A stretch of DNA of 64,000 nucleotides from Pollutiaquabacter aromativorans (GCA_049177215.1 CP185379.1:3655831-3719830); one strand, 5' to 3'; positions 33,448 to 43,067 are shown, counted from the stretch's first letter. Notes: generated by a model from the letters alone, not told the origin. Made by a program: numbers and translations.

Positions 33448-34397
33448 GTCGCTTGATTGGTTGTTTCAGCTCGCTTCAGATATAATCGTACCAGCTTTTG
33501 GAGCAGCTTGGTCTGGTCAAAGGGCTTTGCAAGGTACTCATCCATACCGCTTGCAAAACAATTGTTGATCTCCTCCTCGGTTACATTGGCCGTCATGGCC
33601 ATGATCTTCGTACGACTACGGGGGCCCGATAGGTTACGAATCTGCCGGGTTGCTTCAAAACCGTTCATTACGGGCATTTGAACGTCCATCAGCACCAGAT
33701 CATAGTCGTTTTCGCGCACCTTTTCGACCGCTTCCTGTCCGTTTTCGGCCAGGTCGATGGTGGGTTCCAGGAGCATGTCCTGCAGGGTATCGACCGCCAC
33801 CATCTGGTTGAATTGGTTGTCCTCCACCAGCAGGATGCGAACTCCTTTCAGGGCTTGTACCGCCTCGTCGGTGCCGGTGGCTTCTGTTGCCACCAGCCGG
33901 GCAGCATCACCGATCCGATAGGGAATCTTGAAGCTGAAGGTGGTTCCTTTCCCCAATTCACTCCTGACGTAAATGCTGCCGCCCTGTAGCTCGATGAGTT
34001 GTTTGGAAATGGTAAGCCCCAGGCCGGTGCCACCGAATTTGCGGGCGGTATCGTGACCGGCTTGTGAGAAGCTTTCAAAGATCTTGTTGATCTGTTCTTC
34101 CGAAATGCCGATGCCGGAATCGGAAACCGAAAATTCCAGGATCGACTCATCGGCCTGCCGGCTGAGTTGTTTGACGTGTATGCGGACGGATCCTTTTTCG
34201 GTGAACTTGATCGCGTTGCCGGCCAGGTTGATCAGAATCTGATTGAGGCGGACCGGATCTCCCTTCAGGACGGCCGGTACTTCGGGCTCGATATCCATGG
34301 TGAATTCCAAACCCTTCTCTTCCGACTTGAACAGGAGCGTATGGTAAACCGTGTCGAGGCAGTCTGCGAGGGAGAAATCGATGGACTCGAAGGTCAT
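33444..34397 (-). CDS. Hybrid histidine kinase, C-terminal fragment (HATPase plus REC)
   Basis: 317 residues read in frame: end of the dimerisation helix ([14 protein letters not shown]), HATPase with N box [11 protein letters not shown]1 DSGIGIS and G2 [10 protein letters not shown], then a receiver with phospho-acceptor in [14 protein letters not shown] and K in EYLAKPFDQ. This is the downstream half of one protein with the 34394-35071 fragment. The connecting text [16 protein letters not shown] exists in a third frame, so two one-base differences (near 34398-34401 and 34446-34447) separate the halves. Either sequence errors or a genuine double lesion explain this. The original protein (33444-35071, about 542 residues) would be REC-HisKA-HATPase-REC. 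It overlaps the Hpt gene by 4 nt. Confidence 0.82.
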   Translation of the reverse strand: MTFESIDFSLADCLDTVYHTLLFKSEEKGLEFTMDIEPEVPAVLKGDPVRLNQILINLAGNAIKFTEKGSVRIHVKQLSRQADESILEFSVSDSGIGISEEQINKIFESFSQAGHDTARKFGGTGLGLTISKQLIELQGGSIYVRSELGKGTTFSFKIPYRIGDAARLVATEATGTDEAVQALKGVRILLVEDNQFNQMVAVDTLQDMLLEPTIDLAENGQEAVEKVRENDYDLVLMDVQMPVMNGFEATRQIRNLSGPRSRTKIMAMTANVTEEEINNCFASGMDEYLAKPFDQTKLLQKLVRLYLKRAETTNQAT

Positions 34398-35071
34398 CTT
34401 TGCCGGCTTCGATCTTGGAAAGGTCGAGGATGTCGTTGATGATGACCGAGCAGGTTCTCCGATGATTTCCGGATGACTTGCAGGTAGCGGCGTTGCTGGT
34501 CGATCAGCTCGGTTTTCAGGAGCAGGCTGGTCAGACCGATGATGGAATTCATCGGGGTCCGGATCTCGTGACTCATATTCGCCAGGAACTGCTGCTTGAA
34601 TTTTTCGCTTTGTTCCGCGCGTTCTTTTTCCTGAATGGTTTGGGTAAGTTGCGAACGGGCTCTTTCGCCTTCCCGCAGGCGGGTCACCTCATCGAGGGTT
34701 TTCAGGATCGTGGTCTCGAGATCCGTGAAGTCGATCGGCTTGGTGATGAAGTCGAACGATCCGCGGTTCATCGCGGTACGGATGTTTTCCAGATCGCCAT
34801 AGGCGCTGACCACCACGGCCTTGCACGACCGGCTGCGCTCTTTCAGATGATTAAGAAACGTAAGGCCGTCCATGACCGGCATGTTGATGTCGGTGAGGAT
34901 CATTTCGTAGCGACTGTCGCTGCCGATCTTGTCGAGCGCCTCCTGCCCATTCCCGGCGAATTCGAACAGGAACTCCCCGTTCCGGATCTTGTGCCGGAAG
35001 CGCTGACGGATCAGCAGCTCCAGGTCCGGTTCGTCGTCAACAACGAGAATGCGGGAGGGTGTGGGCTCCAT
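34394..35071 (-). CDS. Hybrid histidine kinase, N-terminal fragment (REC plus HisKA)
   Basis: 225 residues. An N-terminal receiver (about 7-125) has DDE at 12-14, D61 (MILTDINMP), S89 and K106 (DFITKPIDF). A coiled coil ([13 protein letters not shown]) follows, and the H box [15 protein letters not shown]. It then degenerates after SSENLL because the frame is lost. Continuing in the next frame gives the expected [11 protein letters not shown] motif. The receiver resembles that of the neighbouring upstream single receiver, including the QRFR segment after the acidic pocket, and suggests duplication. Receiver-first kinases are usually cytoplasmic relays controlled by another kinase. The propeller kinase upstream is the obvious donor. 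Confidence 0.8.
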   Translation of the reverse strand: MEPTPSRILVVDDEPDLELLIRQRFRHKIRNGEFLFEFAGNGQEALDKIGSDSRYEMILTDINMPVMDGLTFLNHLKERSRSCKAVVVSAYGDLENIRTAMNRGSFDFITKPIDFTDLETTILKTLDEVTRLREGERARSQLTQTIQEKERAEQSEKFKQQFLANMSHEIRTPMNSIIGLTSLLLKTELIDQQRRYLQVIRKSSENLLGHHQRHPRPFQDRSRQR

Positions 35072-35108
35072 GGTTCAGGCTAAATTTAAGAAAAACATCC
35101 GGCTTGCC

Positions 35109-35493
35109 TCAGGCCATGGCCAGGATTCGCGCTTTTAAGTCGGCAAAATCGACGGGTTTTGTCACGAAATCGTTCGCGCCGAGCTCCCGGGCCTTGTCAT
35201 AATTGCTTTGATCGCCATAGGCTGTGACCATCATGACCTTCAGGGTCGGAAATTCTTTCCGGATGATCCCCAGCAATTCCAGGCCGGTCATGCCCGGCAT
35301 GTTGATGTCGCTCAGTACCAGCACCAGGTCGAACGGATCGAGCGTACGGAGGTAGTTGCAAGGCCTGTTCCCCGCTGAAGGCGAAATGGATCCGGACCTG
35401 CTGGTCGCGGACTTCTTTCCGGAAACGTTGGGTGAAGAGGGCTTCCACATCCGGTTCGTCATCGACGACCAGCATCTTGATCATGGAATTCAT
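35109..35493 (-). CDS. Single-domain receiver (REC), frameshifted at about 35358
   Basis: Two overlapping frames make one receiver of about 127 residues. The first part [20 protein letters not shown] through FSGEQAL is in one frame (from 35493). The rest, NYLRTLDPFDLVLVLSDINM through YDKARELGANDFVTKPVDF, is in another and ends at 35109. Removing one base near 35358 joins GEQAL to NYLRT. Phospho-acceptor D (LSDINMPG), T (MMVTAYG) and K (VTKPVDF) are all present. No output domain follows, so it is a CheY/Spo0F-like relay protein. It sits between the propeller kinase (17 bp downstream of its stop) and the hybrid kinase. Confidence 0.82.
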
Positions 35494-35510
35494 GTGATTG
35501 GCGCGTTTAT

Positions 35511-38500
35511 TTAGGAGACAGGTAGATAGATCCTGAACTCCGTGAAAGAACCCGGTTGCGATTCCACCTGGAGATCGCCCCGGTGTCCCTTGACAATGAT
35601 ATCGTAGCTGATCGACAATCCCAAACCGGTTCCTTGCCCGGTCGGCTTGGTGGTGAAGAAGGGGTTGAAGATCTTATCACGGATCTCACCCGGGATACCG
35701 GTTCCGTTGTCGCGTATACTGATCAGCAGCCGTTCGCCTTCCCTTCGCGTCGCGATCGATACCGTCGGCTTGAACTGCTTGTCGCCGGATCGCTTTCGTT
35801 CATCGACTGCGTAGAAGGCGTTGTTGACGATGTTGAGGATGACCCGGCTGATGTCCTGCGGAATGATCCGGGCGTGCGGCAGATCCGAAGCGAAATTCCG
35901 TTCAATGGTGCAGTTGAATGCAGGGTCCTTTGCACGCATGCCGTGATACGCCAGGCTGCAGTACTCCTCGACCAGCCGGTTGATGTCGGTGGATTGCTTC
36001 TCGGCAGTCGCGGCGCGGGAATGTTGTAACATGCCTTTCACGATTCCGTCGGCACGCTTACCGTGAAAGACGATCTTTTCGAGATTCTGTTTAAGGTCCC
36101 CGATGATCTCACCTTGTTCGCTCCTGTCCTGGACCCCGCCTAACTCGTCCAGCAATTCCATCGACAATTCGGAAAAGTTGTTGACGAAGTTCAGCGGATT
36201 CTGGATCTCGTGTGCGATGCCGGCGGTGAGTTGACCGAGGGATGCCATTTTTTCCGATTGAACCAATTGGTCCTGGGTCGCGCGGAGGTCGTCCATGGTC
36301 TTGGTCAACTCGACGTTCTTCTCCTGCAGTTCCTGCGTGCGCTGCGTCACCTTGTCTTCGAGGATGACGTTCTGCTTCATCAGCGCGTTTGTCCGTAAGC
36401 GGATGTAGAGAAAGATGATCAGCGTGATCGCGATGGCTGCCAGCGCCCGGAACCACCAGGTGCTGTAAAACGGCGGCCGGATGGTGATGAGAATGGAAAT
36501 GCCTTCGTCGTTCCAAACACCGTCGTTGTTGCAGGCCTTCACCCGGAAGGTGTACGTGCCCGGGTCGATGTTCGTATACGTGGCGTAGCGGCGGTCTCCT
36601 GCGTAGATCCAGTCCTCGTTCAGGTTCTCCATCTTGTACATGTACCGGTTTTTCTCCGGAAAGAGAAAGTTCAGCGCCGCGAATTCGAAAGTGAAGAAGT
36701 TCTGCTTGTAACTCAGGTCGAGGGTGCGGTTCGACGTGATGAGCGTATCCATCCGCGCCGGTTTCTCGAAGAGGTAAAACCGGGTGATCACCACCGGCGG
36801 TATGAAGGAGTTGTCGTTGATACTGTCGGGATGGAAAGCGTTCAGGCCGCTGCTGCCGCCGAAGTACATCCAGCCTCCGGCCCCGGCAAAACAGGCGCCT
36901 TCGTTGAACTTGAACTGGAGACCGTCCTGTACATTGTAGGTGTGCGTACTCAGCGAACGCCCTTCCGTTTGGAATTTGAATACGCCGTTGTTGGAGCTTA
37001 CCCAGAGGAATCCTTTACGGTCTTCCAGGATTCCATTGATGACATTGTTGGGCAACCCGTCCCGCTCGGTAAAGTGCGTAAAACTACTGTTGCTCTCCAT
37101 CCGGTTCAGACCGCCACCATAGGTGGCTACCCAGAGGCGCCCTTTCGCATCTTCGTGCAGGTCGTTGACGAAGTCGCTGCTGATGCTGCCGGCATTGCGG
37201 ATATCGAAACGGAAAGCGGTGAACGTGCCGGTGTTCCGGTCGAACTGTGCCAAGCCCCCGCCGTACGTGGCGACCCAGAATTTTCCGTCGCGCGTTTCAA
37301 GCAGGTGCATCACCACATTCCCCGGGATGGAGCTTTTGTTTTTAGGATCGTTCCGGAACGTGTCGAATTTTCCCTGGCGCAAGCACGCCAATCCGCCACC
37401 ATGTGTGCCGATCCACAGGGTGCCGGCACGGTCCTGATACAAGGTGCGTACATAGTTGTTGGGTAACGACCCGGGATCCGATGGCGCATTGCGGTATTGG
37501 ATGATCGAACCGGAGCGCGGATCTACGGAAAGCAAGCCGTCGTTTGTCCCGACCCAAAGCGTCCCTTGGTTGTCGACGAGCAATGCAAACGGGTTAGAAA
37601 AACGCAAACGCGGATCGGCAAGAAAGGGAAAGCGTTCGTCGACGAACCGGTTCTCCTTACGATCAAAGGCATGAACGCCTCCGCCGAGTACGCCCGTCCA
37701 GCAAATGCCGCGGGGATCTTCGAATACCGAGAATACGCTATTGTTGTTCGAATCGTCCGTTTGCGAAGGGCGGTGCGTAACGAACTTGGCGATGGTGCGG
37801 TTATAATAGCTGATGCCGTTCGACGTGCCAAACCAAAGCGTTCCGGCGGCGTCTTCGAAGATGCTCCAGACCTTGTTTCCGGAAACGGATTCCGCATTCT
37901 GTACGTCGTGCCGGTAGACGCGTTGGCTGGTTCGCGCGGCGTTCATCGCCACAAGTCCGCCACCGAGTGTGCCGACCCACAGGACACCCTGCCGGTCTTC
38001 GTGAATGGAAAAGACGCTGTTGTTGGGAAGTTCATTGTGATCCGCCGTGTAGGACCTGAATTGTCCATTCGCCGAAAGACTGTTCAAGCCTCCGTTCACC
38101 GTTCCGATCCAGACGACACCTTGCCGGTCCTGTGCCAGTGCGACAACATCGTTTTCGCTCAACTGTCCGGGAGCTGCCAGGTAACGAATCGCCTTCTTCG
38201 AAACCGGATCCCAGGCGTTGAGTCCGCTACCGCTGGTGCCAACCCAGATCGTACCGGAACGATCAGCCATCAGGGTTGAAATCGTATTGCCCGAAAGTGT
38301 TACGGGGTTACCGGCAGTGCTGCGGTAGGTGGTGAAGTTTCCGGTAGCGGGATCCAAGGCGTTCAGTCCGTTGGCGGTGCCGATCCAGAGGATGCCCGCT
38401 TTGTCCTGGACGATACCGGAAACAAGATTGTTACTCAGTGACCGTGCGTTCGAGGGGTCGTGGAGGAAGCGGGTGAACGATCCATTGTGCCGGTTGTATC

Positions 38501-38825
38501 GGTTCAACCCGTTGTCGGTGCCGATCCAAAGATCCCCGTCCTTGTCTTCCTGGATACAGCGTACGATGTTGTTGGAGATGGATGCGCTGTCGGTCGGGTC
38601 GAACTTGTAAACGTCGAAGTTGTAACCGTTGTACTTGTTGAGGCCGTCCTCCGTGCCGAACCAGAGATAACCCTGGCTGTCCTGGTAAGTGACGAACACG
38701 GTCGATTGTGACAATCCTCGCTCAAGGCCGATGCGGCCGAACCGCAGTTGGGGGCTCACTGCCGGCTGAGCTGACAAGGCGAAAACGCCTGCAAGAAGTA
38801 GAAAGGTGAAGAGGAGTTTTTTCAT
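35511..38825 (-). CDS. Two-component propeller histidine kinase (reg_prop, Y_Y_Y, TM, HisKA)
   Basis: 1,104 residues. A signal peptide (LLFTFLLLAGVFALSAQ) is followed by two seven-bladed reg_prop propellers (repeat DRQGVLWVGTLGGGL and relatives, roughly 35-690), a Y_Y_Y domain (NRYMYKMENLNEDWIYAGD ... GTYTFRVKACNNDG, about 715-785), one membrane segment (ALAAIAITLIIFLYI, about 790-812), a coiled coil, H box [21 protein letters not shown] box ILNIVNNAFYAV and G boxes DNGTGIP and GTGLGLSIS. It is not a hybrid of the usual Bacteroides type, because it lacks fused REC and AraC domains. Receivers are encoded separately downstream. It senses an extracytoplasmic ligand and starts the phosphorelay. 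Confidence 0.93.
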   Translation of the reverse strand: MKKLLFTFLLLAGVFALSAQPAVSPQLRFGRIGLERGLSQSTVFVTYQDSQGYLWFGTEDGLNKYNGYNFDVYKFDPTDSASISNNIVRCIQEDKDGDLWIGTDNGLNRYNRHNGSFTRFLHDPSNARSLSNNLVSGIVQDKAGILWIGTANGLNALDPATGNFTTYRSTAGNPVTLSGNTISTLMADRSGTIWVGTSGSGLNAWDPVSKKAIRYLAAPGQLSENDVVALAQDRQGVVWIGTVNGGLNSLSANGQFRSYTADHNELPNNSVFSIHEDRQGVLWVGTLGGGLVAMNAARTSQRVYRHDVQNAESVSGNKVWSIFEDAAGTLWFGTSNGISYYNRTIAKFVTHRPSQTDDSNNNSVFSVFEDPRGICWTGVLGGGVHAFDRKENRFVDERFPFLADPRLRFSNPFALLVDNQGTLWVGTNDGLLSVDPRSGSIIQYRNAPSDPGSLPNNYVRTLYQDRAGTLWIGTHGGGLACLRQGKFDTFRNDPKNKSSIPGNVVMHLLETRDGKFWVATYGGGLAQFDRNTGTFTAFRFDIRNAGSISSDFVNDLHEDAKGRLWVATYGGGLNRMESNSSFTHFTERDGLPNNVINGILEDRKGFLWVSSNNGVFKFQTEGRSLSTHTYNVQDGLQFKFNEGACFAGAGGWMYFGGSSGLNAFHPDSINDNSFIPPVVITRFYLFEKPARMDTLITSNRTLDLSYKQNFFTFEFAALNFLFPEKNRYMYKMENLNEDWIYAGDRRYATYTNIDPGTYTFRVKACNNDGVWNDEGISILITIRPPFYSTWWFRALAAIAITLIIFLYIRLRTNALMKQNVILEDKVTQRTQELQEKNVELTKTMDDLRATQDQLVQSEKMASLGQLTAGIAHEIQNPLNFVNNFSELSMELLDELGGVQDRSEQGEIIGDLKQNLEKIVFHGKRADGIVKGMLQHSRAATAEKQSTDINRLVEEYCSLAYHGMRAKDPAFNCTIERNFASDLPHARIIPQDISRVILNIVNNAFYAVDERKRSGDKQFKPTVSIATRREGERLLISIRDNGTGIPGEIRDKIFNPFFTTKPTGQGTGLGLSISYDIIVKGHRGDLQVESQPGSFTEFRIYLPVS

Positions 38826-38846
38826 AGACAGCCAGGGCTGTTAATG

Positions 38847-40109
38847 TCATTGTGTGATCTTACCACTGCCGCCGCACCGGCCGCAACTCACATTGCCAGC
38901 CGGTCGTACGACTTCGTTCACAGTATAGGTTACGAAGTTGCGAGGTCCCAGTCCGTTGCTGATATCCCGGGTGACCATCTTGTTTTTGCGGACCTCCGAC
39001 TGGTATACTTTTCCCTTTCCATGGCAGACCGGGCAGTTCATGGGTTCGGTGGACGCGTGAACGGGCGAAGGCTCTGTCGTCACAGCAGCCGGTTTCGTTT
39101 CGGGTTGCGCGTGATCGTGACCCTGGTGTTCGGGTTGTACGGTCGGTTTCGGTTCGGCTACGGGTCGGGTGATCGGCTTCCCGGTGTTCGTCGCATCGGC
39201 TACAGCGGATTGTACACCTTCCCCTACGATGGTCCCGTCGAGATAATGGTAAGTGGAAGCGCTGCCGTCGGCTTCATAATAGGTGCCCACGCCGTGAAAC
39301 TGGTTGTTCTTGTAGTCACCGCTATAGCGGTCGCCGTTTGCATAGTAGTAGGTTCCACAACCGTTGTAGGCTCCCTGACGAAAAGTCCCAACGTATAAGT
39401 CGCCGTTCACATAAATGAACATGCCCTCTCCATCCGGTTGGTCGTTGCGGAATTCCCCTTCGTACAGGCTGCCGTCTTTCAGGATCAGGGTGCCTTTTCC
39501 CTGGAATTGCCCGTTCACGAAATCGCCGGTGTATTGGTTGCCATCTGCGTAGAAGTAACTGCCGCTGCCTTGTTGTTTACCCTTTGAAAAGGAACCGGCA
39601 TAGCGGTCGCCATTGGCATAGTACCAGGTCCCGATACCATCCATCCGGTCATTGACAAAGCCGCCTTCATAACGACTGGAGTCGGCGAACCAGAAGGTGC
39701 CCGAGCCGAACTTGGAATTGTTCATGAACCTGCCTTCATAGCGGTTTCCGCTCGGATAGGTCATGATCCCGTAACCATCCATCTTGCCGTCGGTGAACTG
39801 GCCCGTATAGCTGGTCCCGCTCTTGAAGGTGTAGGTGCCCGAGCCGGTCATCTTGCCGCGTTGGAAATCTCCTTCGTAAACATCACCGTCGCGGAAGATC
39901 ATTTGTCCTTTCCCCTCGAACTTTCCCTCGGAGAACGGTCCGGTATAAACGCTTCCGGCCGAGTTCCGGTAGGTGCCGATGCCTTTTTCGCAGTCGCCCG
40001 AGAGGCAGCCGACACGCGAAGTATTCAACAGGCTGTCTTGCTGCGCACGGCTATGGGTCGGCAGGAACAGTGAAGCCAGAATGAAAAACAGGAGGGAAAA
40101 ATGCTTCAT
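38847..40109 (-). CDS. Secreted MORN-repeat protein with C-terminal zinc-finger-like motif
   Basis: 420 residues from the ATG at 40109 (MKHFSLLFFILASLFLPTHSRAQ, a signal peptide); the frame to 40130 adds seven residues. About eleven MORN repeats fill residues 30-285, with the pattern YEGEFRNDQPDGEGMFIYVNG. A low-complexity Pro/Thr/Glu linker is followed by two CxxCxGxG-like motifs (CPVCHGKGKVY and CGRCGGSGK), as in the DnaJ zinc-binding domain. MORN repeats bind lipids or make extended beta-sheets. A signal peptide together with a DnaJ-type zinc site is unusual. It lies 21 bp upstream of the propeller kinase on the same strand, so probably heads the operon. Confidence 0.88.
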   Translation of the reverse strand: MKHFSLLFFILASLFLPTHSRAQQDSLLNTSRVGCLSGDCEKGIGTYRNSAGSVYTGPFSEGKFEGKGQMIFRDGDVYEGDFQRGKMTGSGTYTFKSGTSYTGQFTDGKMDGYGIMTYPSGNRYEGRFMNNSKFGSGTFWFADSSRYEGGFVNDRMDGIGTWYYANGDRYAGSFSKGKQQGSGSYFYADGNQYTGDFVNGQFQGKGTLILKDGSLYEGEFRNDQPDGEGMFIYVNGDLYVGTFRQGAYNGCGTYYYANGDRYSGDYKNNQFHGVGTYYEADGSASTYHYLDGTIVGEGVQSAVADATNTGKPITRPVAEPKPTVQPEHQGHDHAQPETKPAAVTTEPSPVHASTEPMNCPVCHGKGKVYQSEVRKNKMVTRDISNGLGPRNFVTYTVNEVVRPAGNVSCGRCGGSGKITQ

Positions 40110-40468
40110 GTCGGTAGCGGGGAGTGACAACGGCTGCGTTGTCCTATTACAATATTAGTTTACGTGATGCAATCTTCCAAGACTTTGGAAAGCCGCTCCC
40201 AGAGCGGATTTTGACATTTCATCGCAAGAATAATCTGTTAAGACGTCCCGCGCCACGGCCCTTGTACGAATGGCGGATGCTGCGGATGAGCGGCGTCATT
40301 CGGAGGACGGGCGGCGAAGGTCCGGAACCCTGCGCCGGGCGCGACTCTCCGGAGATTTTCCCTATGAAGAATTGACAGGGATTGTGAATAACTTCTTCGC
40401 TCGTGCCGTCTCGCGTACGTGGAATGCGTGTTGATTTGTATTCATAAAACATCATCAAATCCAAAACC
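40110..40468. other. Divergent intergenic region, MORN and SWIB genes
   Basis: 359 bp between divergent starts. It has a GC-rich middle and a small inverted repeat (CCGCTC with GAGCGG, near 40192-40208). I see no convincing small gene. A 144-codon minus-strand open frame runs into the SWIB gene and is only its shadow. Promoters for both genes must lie here, but no clean TANNTTTG is evident. Confidence 0.5.
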
Positions 40469-40819
40469 ATGGCAACCAAAAAAGCCAAGAAAAAAGCTCC
40501 CGCCAAGAAGGCAAAGAAAGCCGTAGCTAAGGCTAAGCCGAAGGCAAAAGCAAAAGCTAAGACCAAGCGTAAACCGAACGCCGCTTTCATGCGTCCGCTC
40601 GCCATCGGCGAAGCGCTCCAGCCGGTCGTAGGCAGCAAGCCGCTTCCCCGCACGGAAGTCGTTAAGAAACTTTGGGCTTACATCAAGAAGAACAAACTCC
40701 AGGATGCCAAGCAGAAGCGTAACATCAACGCTGACGAGGCCCTGAAGAAAGTATTCGGCGGTAAGAAGACCGTTTCGATGTTCGAGATGACCAAACTCGT
40801 CTCCAAGCACCTGAAGTAA
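40469..40819 (+). CDS. SWIB/MDM2-domain protein with histone-tail-like N-terminus
   Basis: 116 residues. Residues 1-38 are nearly pure Lys, Ala and Pro (KKAKKKAPAKKAKKAV and similar), like the tail of histone H1 or the chlamydial Hc1/Hc2 proteins. Residues about 40-116 are a complete SWIB fold: MRPLAIGEALQPVVG, LPRTEVVKKLWAYIKKNKL, a variable loop, then MFEMTKLVSKHLK. SWIB domains occur in eukaryotic SWI/SNF subunits, and in bacteria in Chlamydiae (there also fused to topoisomerase I) and some Bacteroidota. It is probably a basic nucleoid-associated protein. Monocistronic with its own terminator. Confidence 0.92.
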   Translation: MATKKAKKKAPAKKAKKAVAKAKPKAKAKAKTKRKPNAAFMRPLAIGEALQPVVGSKPLPRTEVVKKLWAYIKKNKLQDAKQKRNINADEALKKVFGGKKTVSMFEMTKLVSKHLK

Positions 40820-40838
40820 GCCGACAAGCTTCCTTTTC

Positions 40839-40873
40839 AGAAGCCGTTCCGGAAGGAGCGGCTTCTTTTTTTT
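40839..40873. terminator. Rho-independent terminator of the SWIB gene
   Basis: A twelve-base stem (AGAAGCCGTTCC with GGAGCGGCTTCT, one G-T wobble) has a GGAA tetraloop and eight T. It reaches the stop codon of the convergent kinase gene and could serve both strands. Confidence 0.85.
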
Positions 40874-43067
40874 ATGCGATCGGCAGCAGGAGCGTGAAGA
40901 TGGTGCCGCGCCCTTCTTCCGTTTCCACTTTCATCTCCCCGCCATGCGCTTTCACAATGTCGTAACTGATGGAGAGTCCAAGTCCTGTTCCTTGTCCCGT
41001 GGCTTTGGTGGTAAAGAACGGTTCAAAGATGCGTTCGCGAACCGTGGCGGGAATACCGGTGCCGTTGTCGCCTACCGAGAGGGCGACATATCTGGAAAGC
41101 GATACCGTAGAAACGCGGACTTCCGGATGATAGACTTCGTCGGAGGACCGTAGACGCTCCGTACGTTCTCCGACCGCGTAGAACGCGTTGCTCAACAGGT
41201 TCAGCAATACCCGCCCGATCTCCTGCGGCACGGCCGGAACTTCCGGAAGCGCGGGGTCGAGTTGTTTCTCCAGCCGACAGTTGAAACCGGGATCCTTGGC
41301 CCGCATACCGTGATAGGCGAGGTGCAGGTACTCTTCGGCCAGCTTGTTGAGCTGCACCATCGACTTCACCGGGTCGCCGCCGCGGCTGTGCTGCAGCATG
41401 CTCTTTACAATGCCGTCGGCGCGCTTTCCGTGGTGGACGATCTTGCCGAGGTTGATCTGAAGGTCCGAGAGCAGTTCTTCCTGTTCTTCCTTGCTGCCGG
41501 CCTGACGGAGTTCCTCAAGTAATTCCGCCGAAGATTCCGCGAAGTTGTTTACGAAGTTCAACGGATTTTGGATCTCGTGCGCGATGCCGGCGGTCATCTG
41601 TCCGAGGGAAGCCATCTTCTCGCTGTGGACCAGTTGTTCCTGCGTCGCCTTGAGTTGTTGGTGGGTCTTCTTCAATTCGCTGTAAGCGCGGTCCAGCTTG
41701 AGGTGAGCCTTCTTGTTAACCCGGAAGCGATAAGCGAGGAACCCGAGAAAGGCGATGATCAACACCACCCCGGCCAGCAACAAGTTGATGAGTTGACGTT
41801 GGCGGGATTCCCGTAACGCTTTTTTGGAAAGTTCCAGTTCCTGCAAGGCCTGTTGCCGCTCCAGTTCCCGGATCTTTTCTTCGCGTTCGTTGTCGGCGAC
41901 CTTGTCCTGCATCTTCTCCTGGTTCATCCGGGCCAGGGCTTCTTCCGTCTTCAGGCGCTCGAGTTCGGCTTCGGTGAGCTGCTGGTTGTAGGCCAGTTGA
42001 TCCGTACTGAGGGCGCGGCCTTCCAGCGCGGTGGGACGCTCGATCAATTCCAATACCCGGGATTTCTCCGCCAGTTCACGGGTGAACGAGTCCGGACTGA
42101 GCATGCGACTGTTCAGGAGCTGTTCAACGGAGTCTTTGAACAGGCGATAAAGGCGAGAATAGTATTGGCTGCGGCTGCTGTCCTGCGCGATCCGGCTTCC
42201 CGCATAGAGTTTGAGGTAACTGTCGCGCATCAGGCGCAGGGCAGGGAGTTTGGGATCGGCTTGCTGACTTTTCTCGAAGTAACGCAGCGCCTCCTCGTAT
42301 CGGCCGGAGCGGTAGCTCAAAATACCCAGGTCGCGCAGGATCTCCGCTTTCTGAAGACGGTCGCCGCAGGTGTTGACGTGTTCAAGCGATTTCTTTAATA
42401 CCGGCAACGCTTCCGCATCGCGTTCGAGGGCAAGCAGGAGCTCGCCGTAGTGCCTTGCGCGTGTGGCAAGGGCGCAAGCGGCATTGGCCGGTGTCGACAG
42501 GAAAGCTTCACGCGCAAATGGCAGTGCTTTCGCGTGTGAACCGGTTTCGTTCTCATAGGTGCGCACGATCAGCGCGTTCAGCAACGCGACGGTGGGTTGG
42601 TCGCCGAGATCGCGCGCGCGCTCCAATGCGGCCGTATAAGCAGCTCGCGCGCCCGTAACATCGCCGGTACGCTCGCGCGTCAGACCGATGCCTGTCTGCG
42701 CCAACGCTTCCCCACGCGGCATGCCGGCGGTGGAAAATGCCTTGACTGCAGTTTGAAAATGGAACACAGCCGAGTCAACGGCGCCGGTGCGCAGGAACAA
42801 GCCTGCGTACCGCACGTGGAGCATGCCGGAGACGCGGAGATTACCGCGCCGCTCGGCCTGTTGGATGCGATCGCGCAGGACTTTCGCGTTGTCTTCCCGA
42901 AACGATTCGTCCGTCGCCATCGAGCCTCCGGTGATGGAAGCCGTGTCCTGCAGTAAGCGCAACGGGTCCGGCATGGCGCGTTCCACCGGAGATTGCGCGA
43001 ACACGATCGACTGCAACAAGGTGGCAGTAAGCAGGTAGTATAAAAAGCGCGGGAGAGAGCGGTTCAC
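40872..43067 (-). CDS. TPR sensor histidine kinase
   Basis: 731 residues from a GTG at 43067. A signal peptide ([18 protein letters not shown]) is followed by about six tetratricopeptide repeats (roughly 70-330, for example [20 protein letters not shown]), a long coiled coil (about 345-440), a membrane segment ([20 protein letters not shown]) and a kinase core with H box [21 protein letters not shown] box [14 protein letters not shown], and G boxes DNGTGIP and GTGLGLSIS. TPRs lie outside the membrane, so protein-protein contact in the periplasm is the probable signal. The kinase part is a close paralogue of that in the propeller kinase, down to identical residues around the phospho-His. No receiver gene is adjacent, so it may feed the phosphorelay at 32.5-38.8 kb. 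Confidence 0.92.
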   Translation of the reverse strand: MNRSLPRFLYYLLTATLLQSIVFAQSPVERAMPDPLRLLQDTASITGGSMATDESFREDNAKVLRDRIQQAERRGNLRVSGMLHVRYAGLFLRTGAVDSAVFHFQTAVKAFSTAGMPRGEALAQTGIGLTRERTGDVTGARAAYTAALERARDLGDQPTVALLNALIVRTYENETGSHAKALPFAREAFLSTPANAACALATRARHYGELLLALERDAEALPVLKKSLEHVNTCGDRLQKAEILRDLGILSYRSGRYEEALRYFEKSQQADPKLPALRLMRDSYLKLYAGSRIAQDSSRSQYYSRLYRLFKDSVEQLLNSRMLSPDSFTRELAEKSRVLELIERPTALEGRALSTDQLAYNQQLTEAELERLKTEEALARMNQEKMQDKVADNEREEKIRELERQQALQELELSKKALRESRQRQLINLLLAGVVLIIAFLGFLAYRFRVNKKAHLKLDRAYSELKKTHQQLKATQEQLVHSEKMASLGQMTAGIAHEIQNPLNFVNNFAESSAELLEELRQAGSKEEQEELLSDLQINLGKIVHHGKRADGIVKSMLQHSRGGDPVKSMVQLNKLAEEYLHLAYHGMRAKDPGFNCRLEKQLDPALPEVPAVPQEIGRVLLNLLSNAFYAVGERTERLRSSDEVYHPEVRVSTVSLSRYVALSVGDNGTGIPATVRERIFEPFFTTKATGQGTGLGLSISYDIVKAHGGEMKVETEEGRGTIFTLLLPIA

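Noticed and set aside
37497..38279. 260-codon plus-strand frame opposite the propeller kinase
   Set aside because: Mirrors the repeated propeller blades in a meaningless frame, so a shadow.
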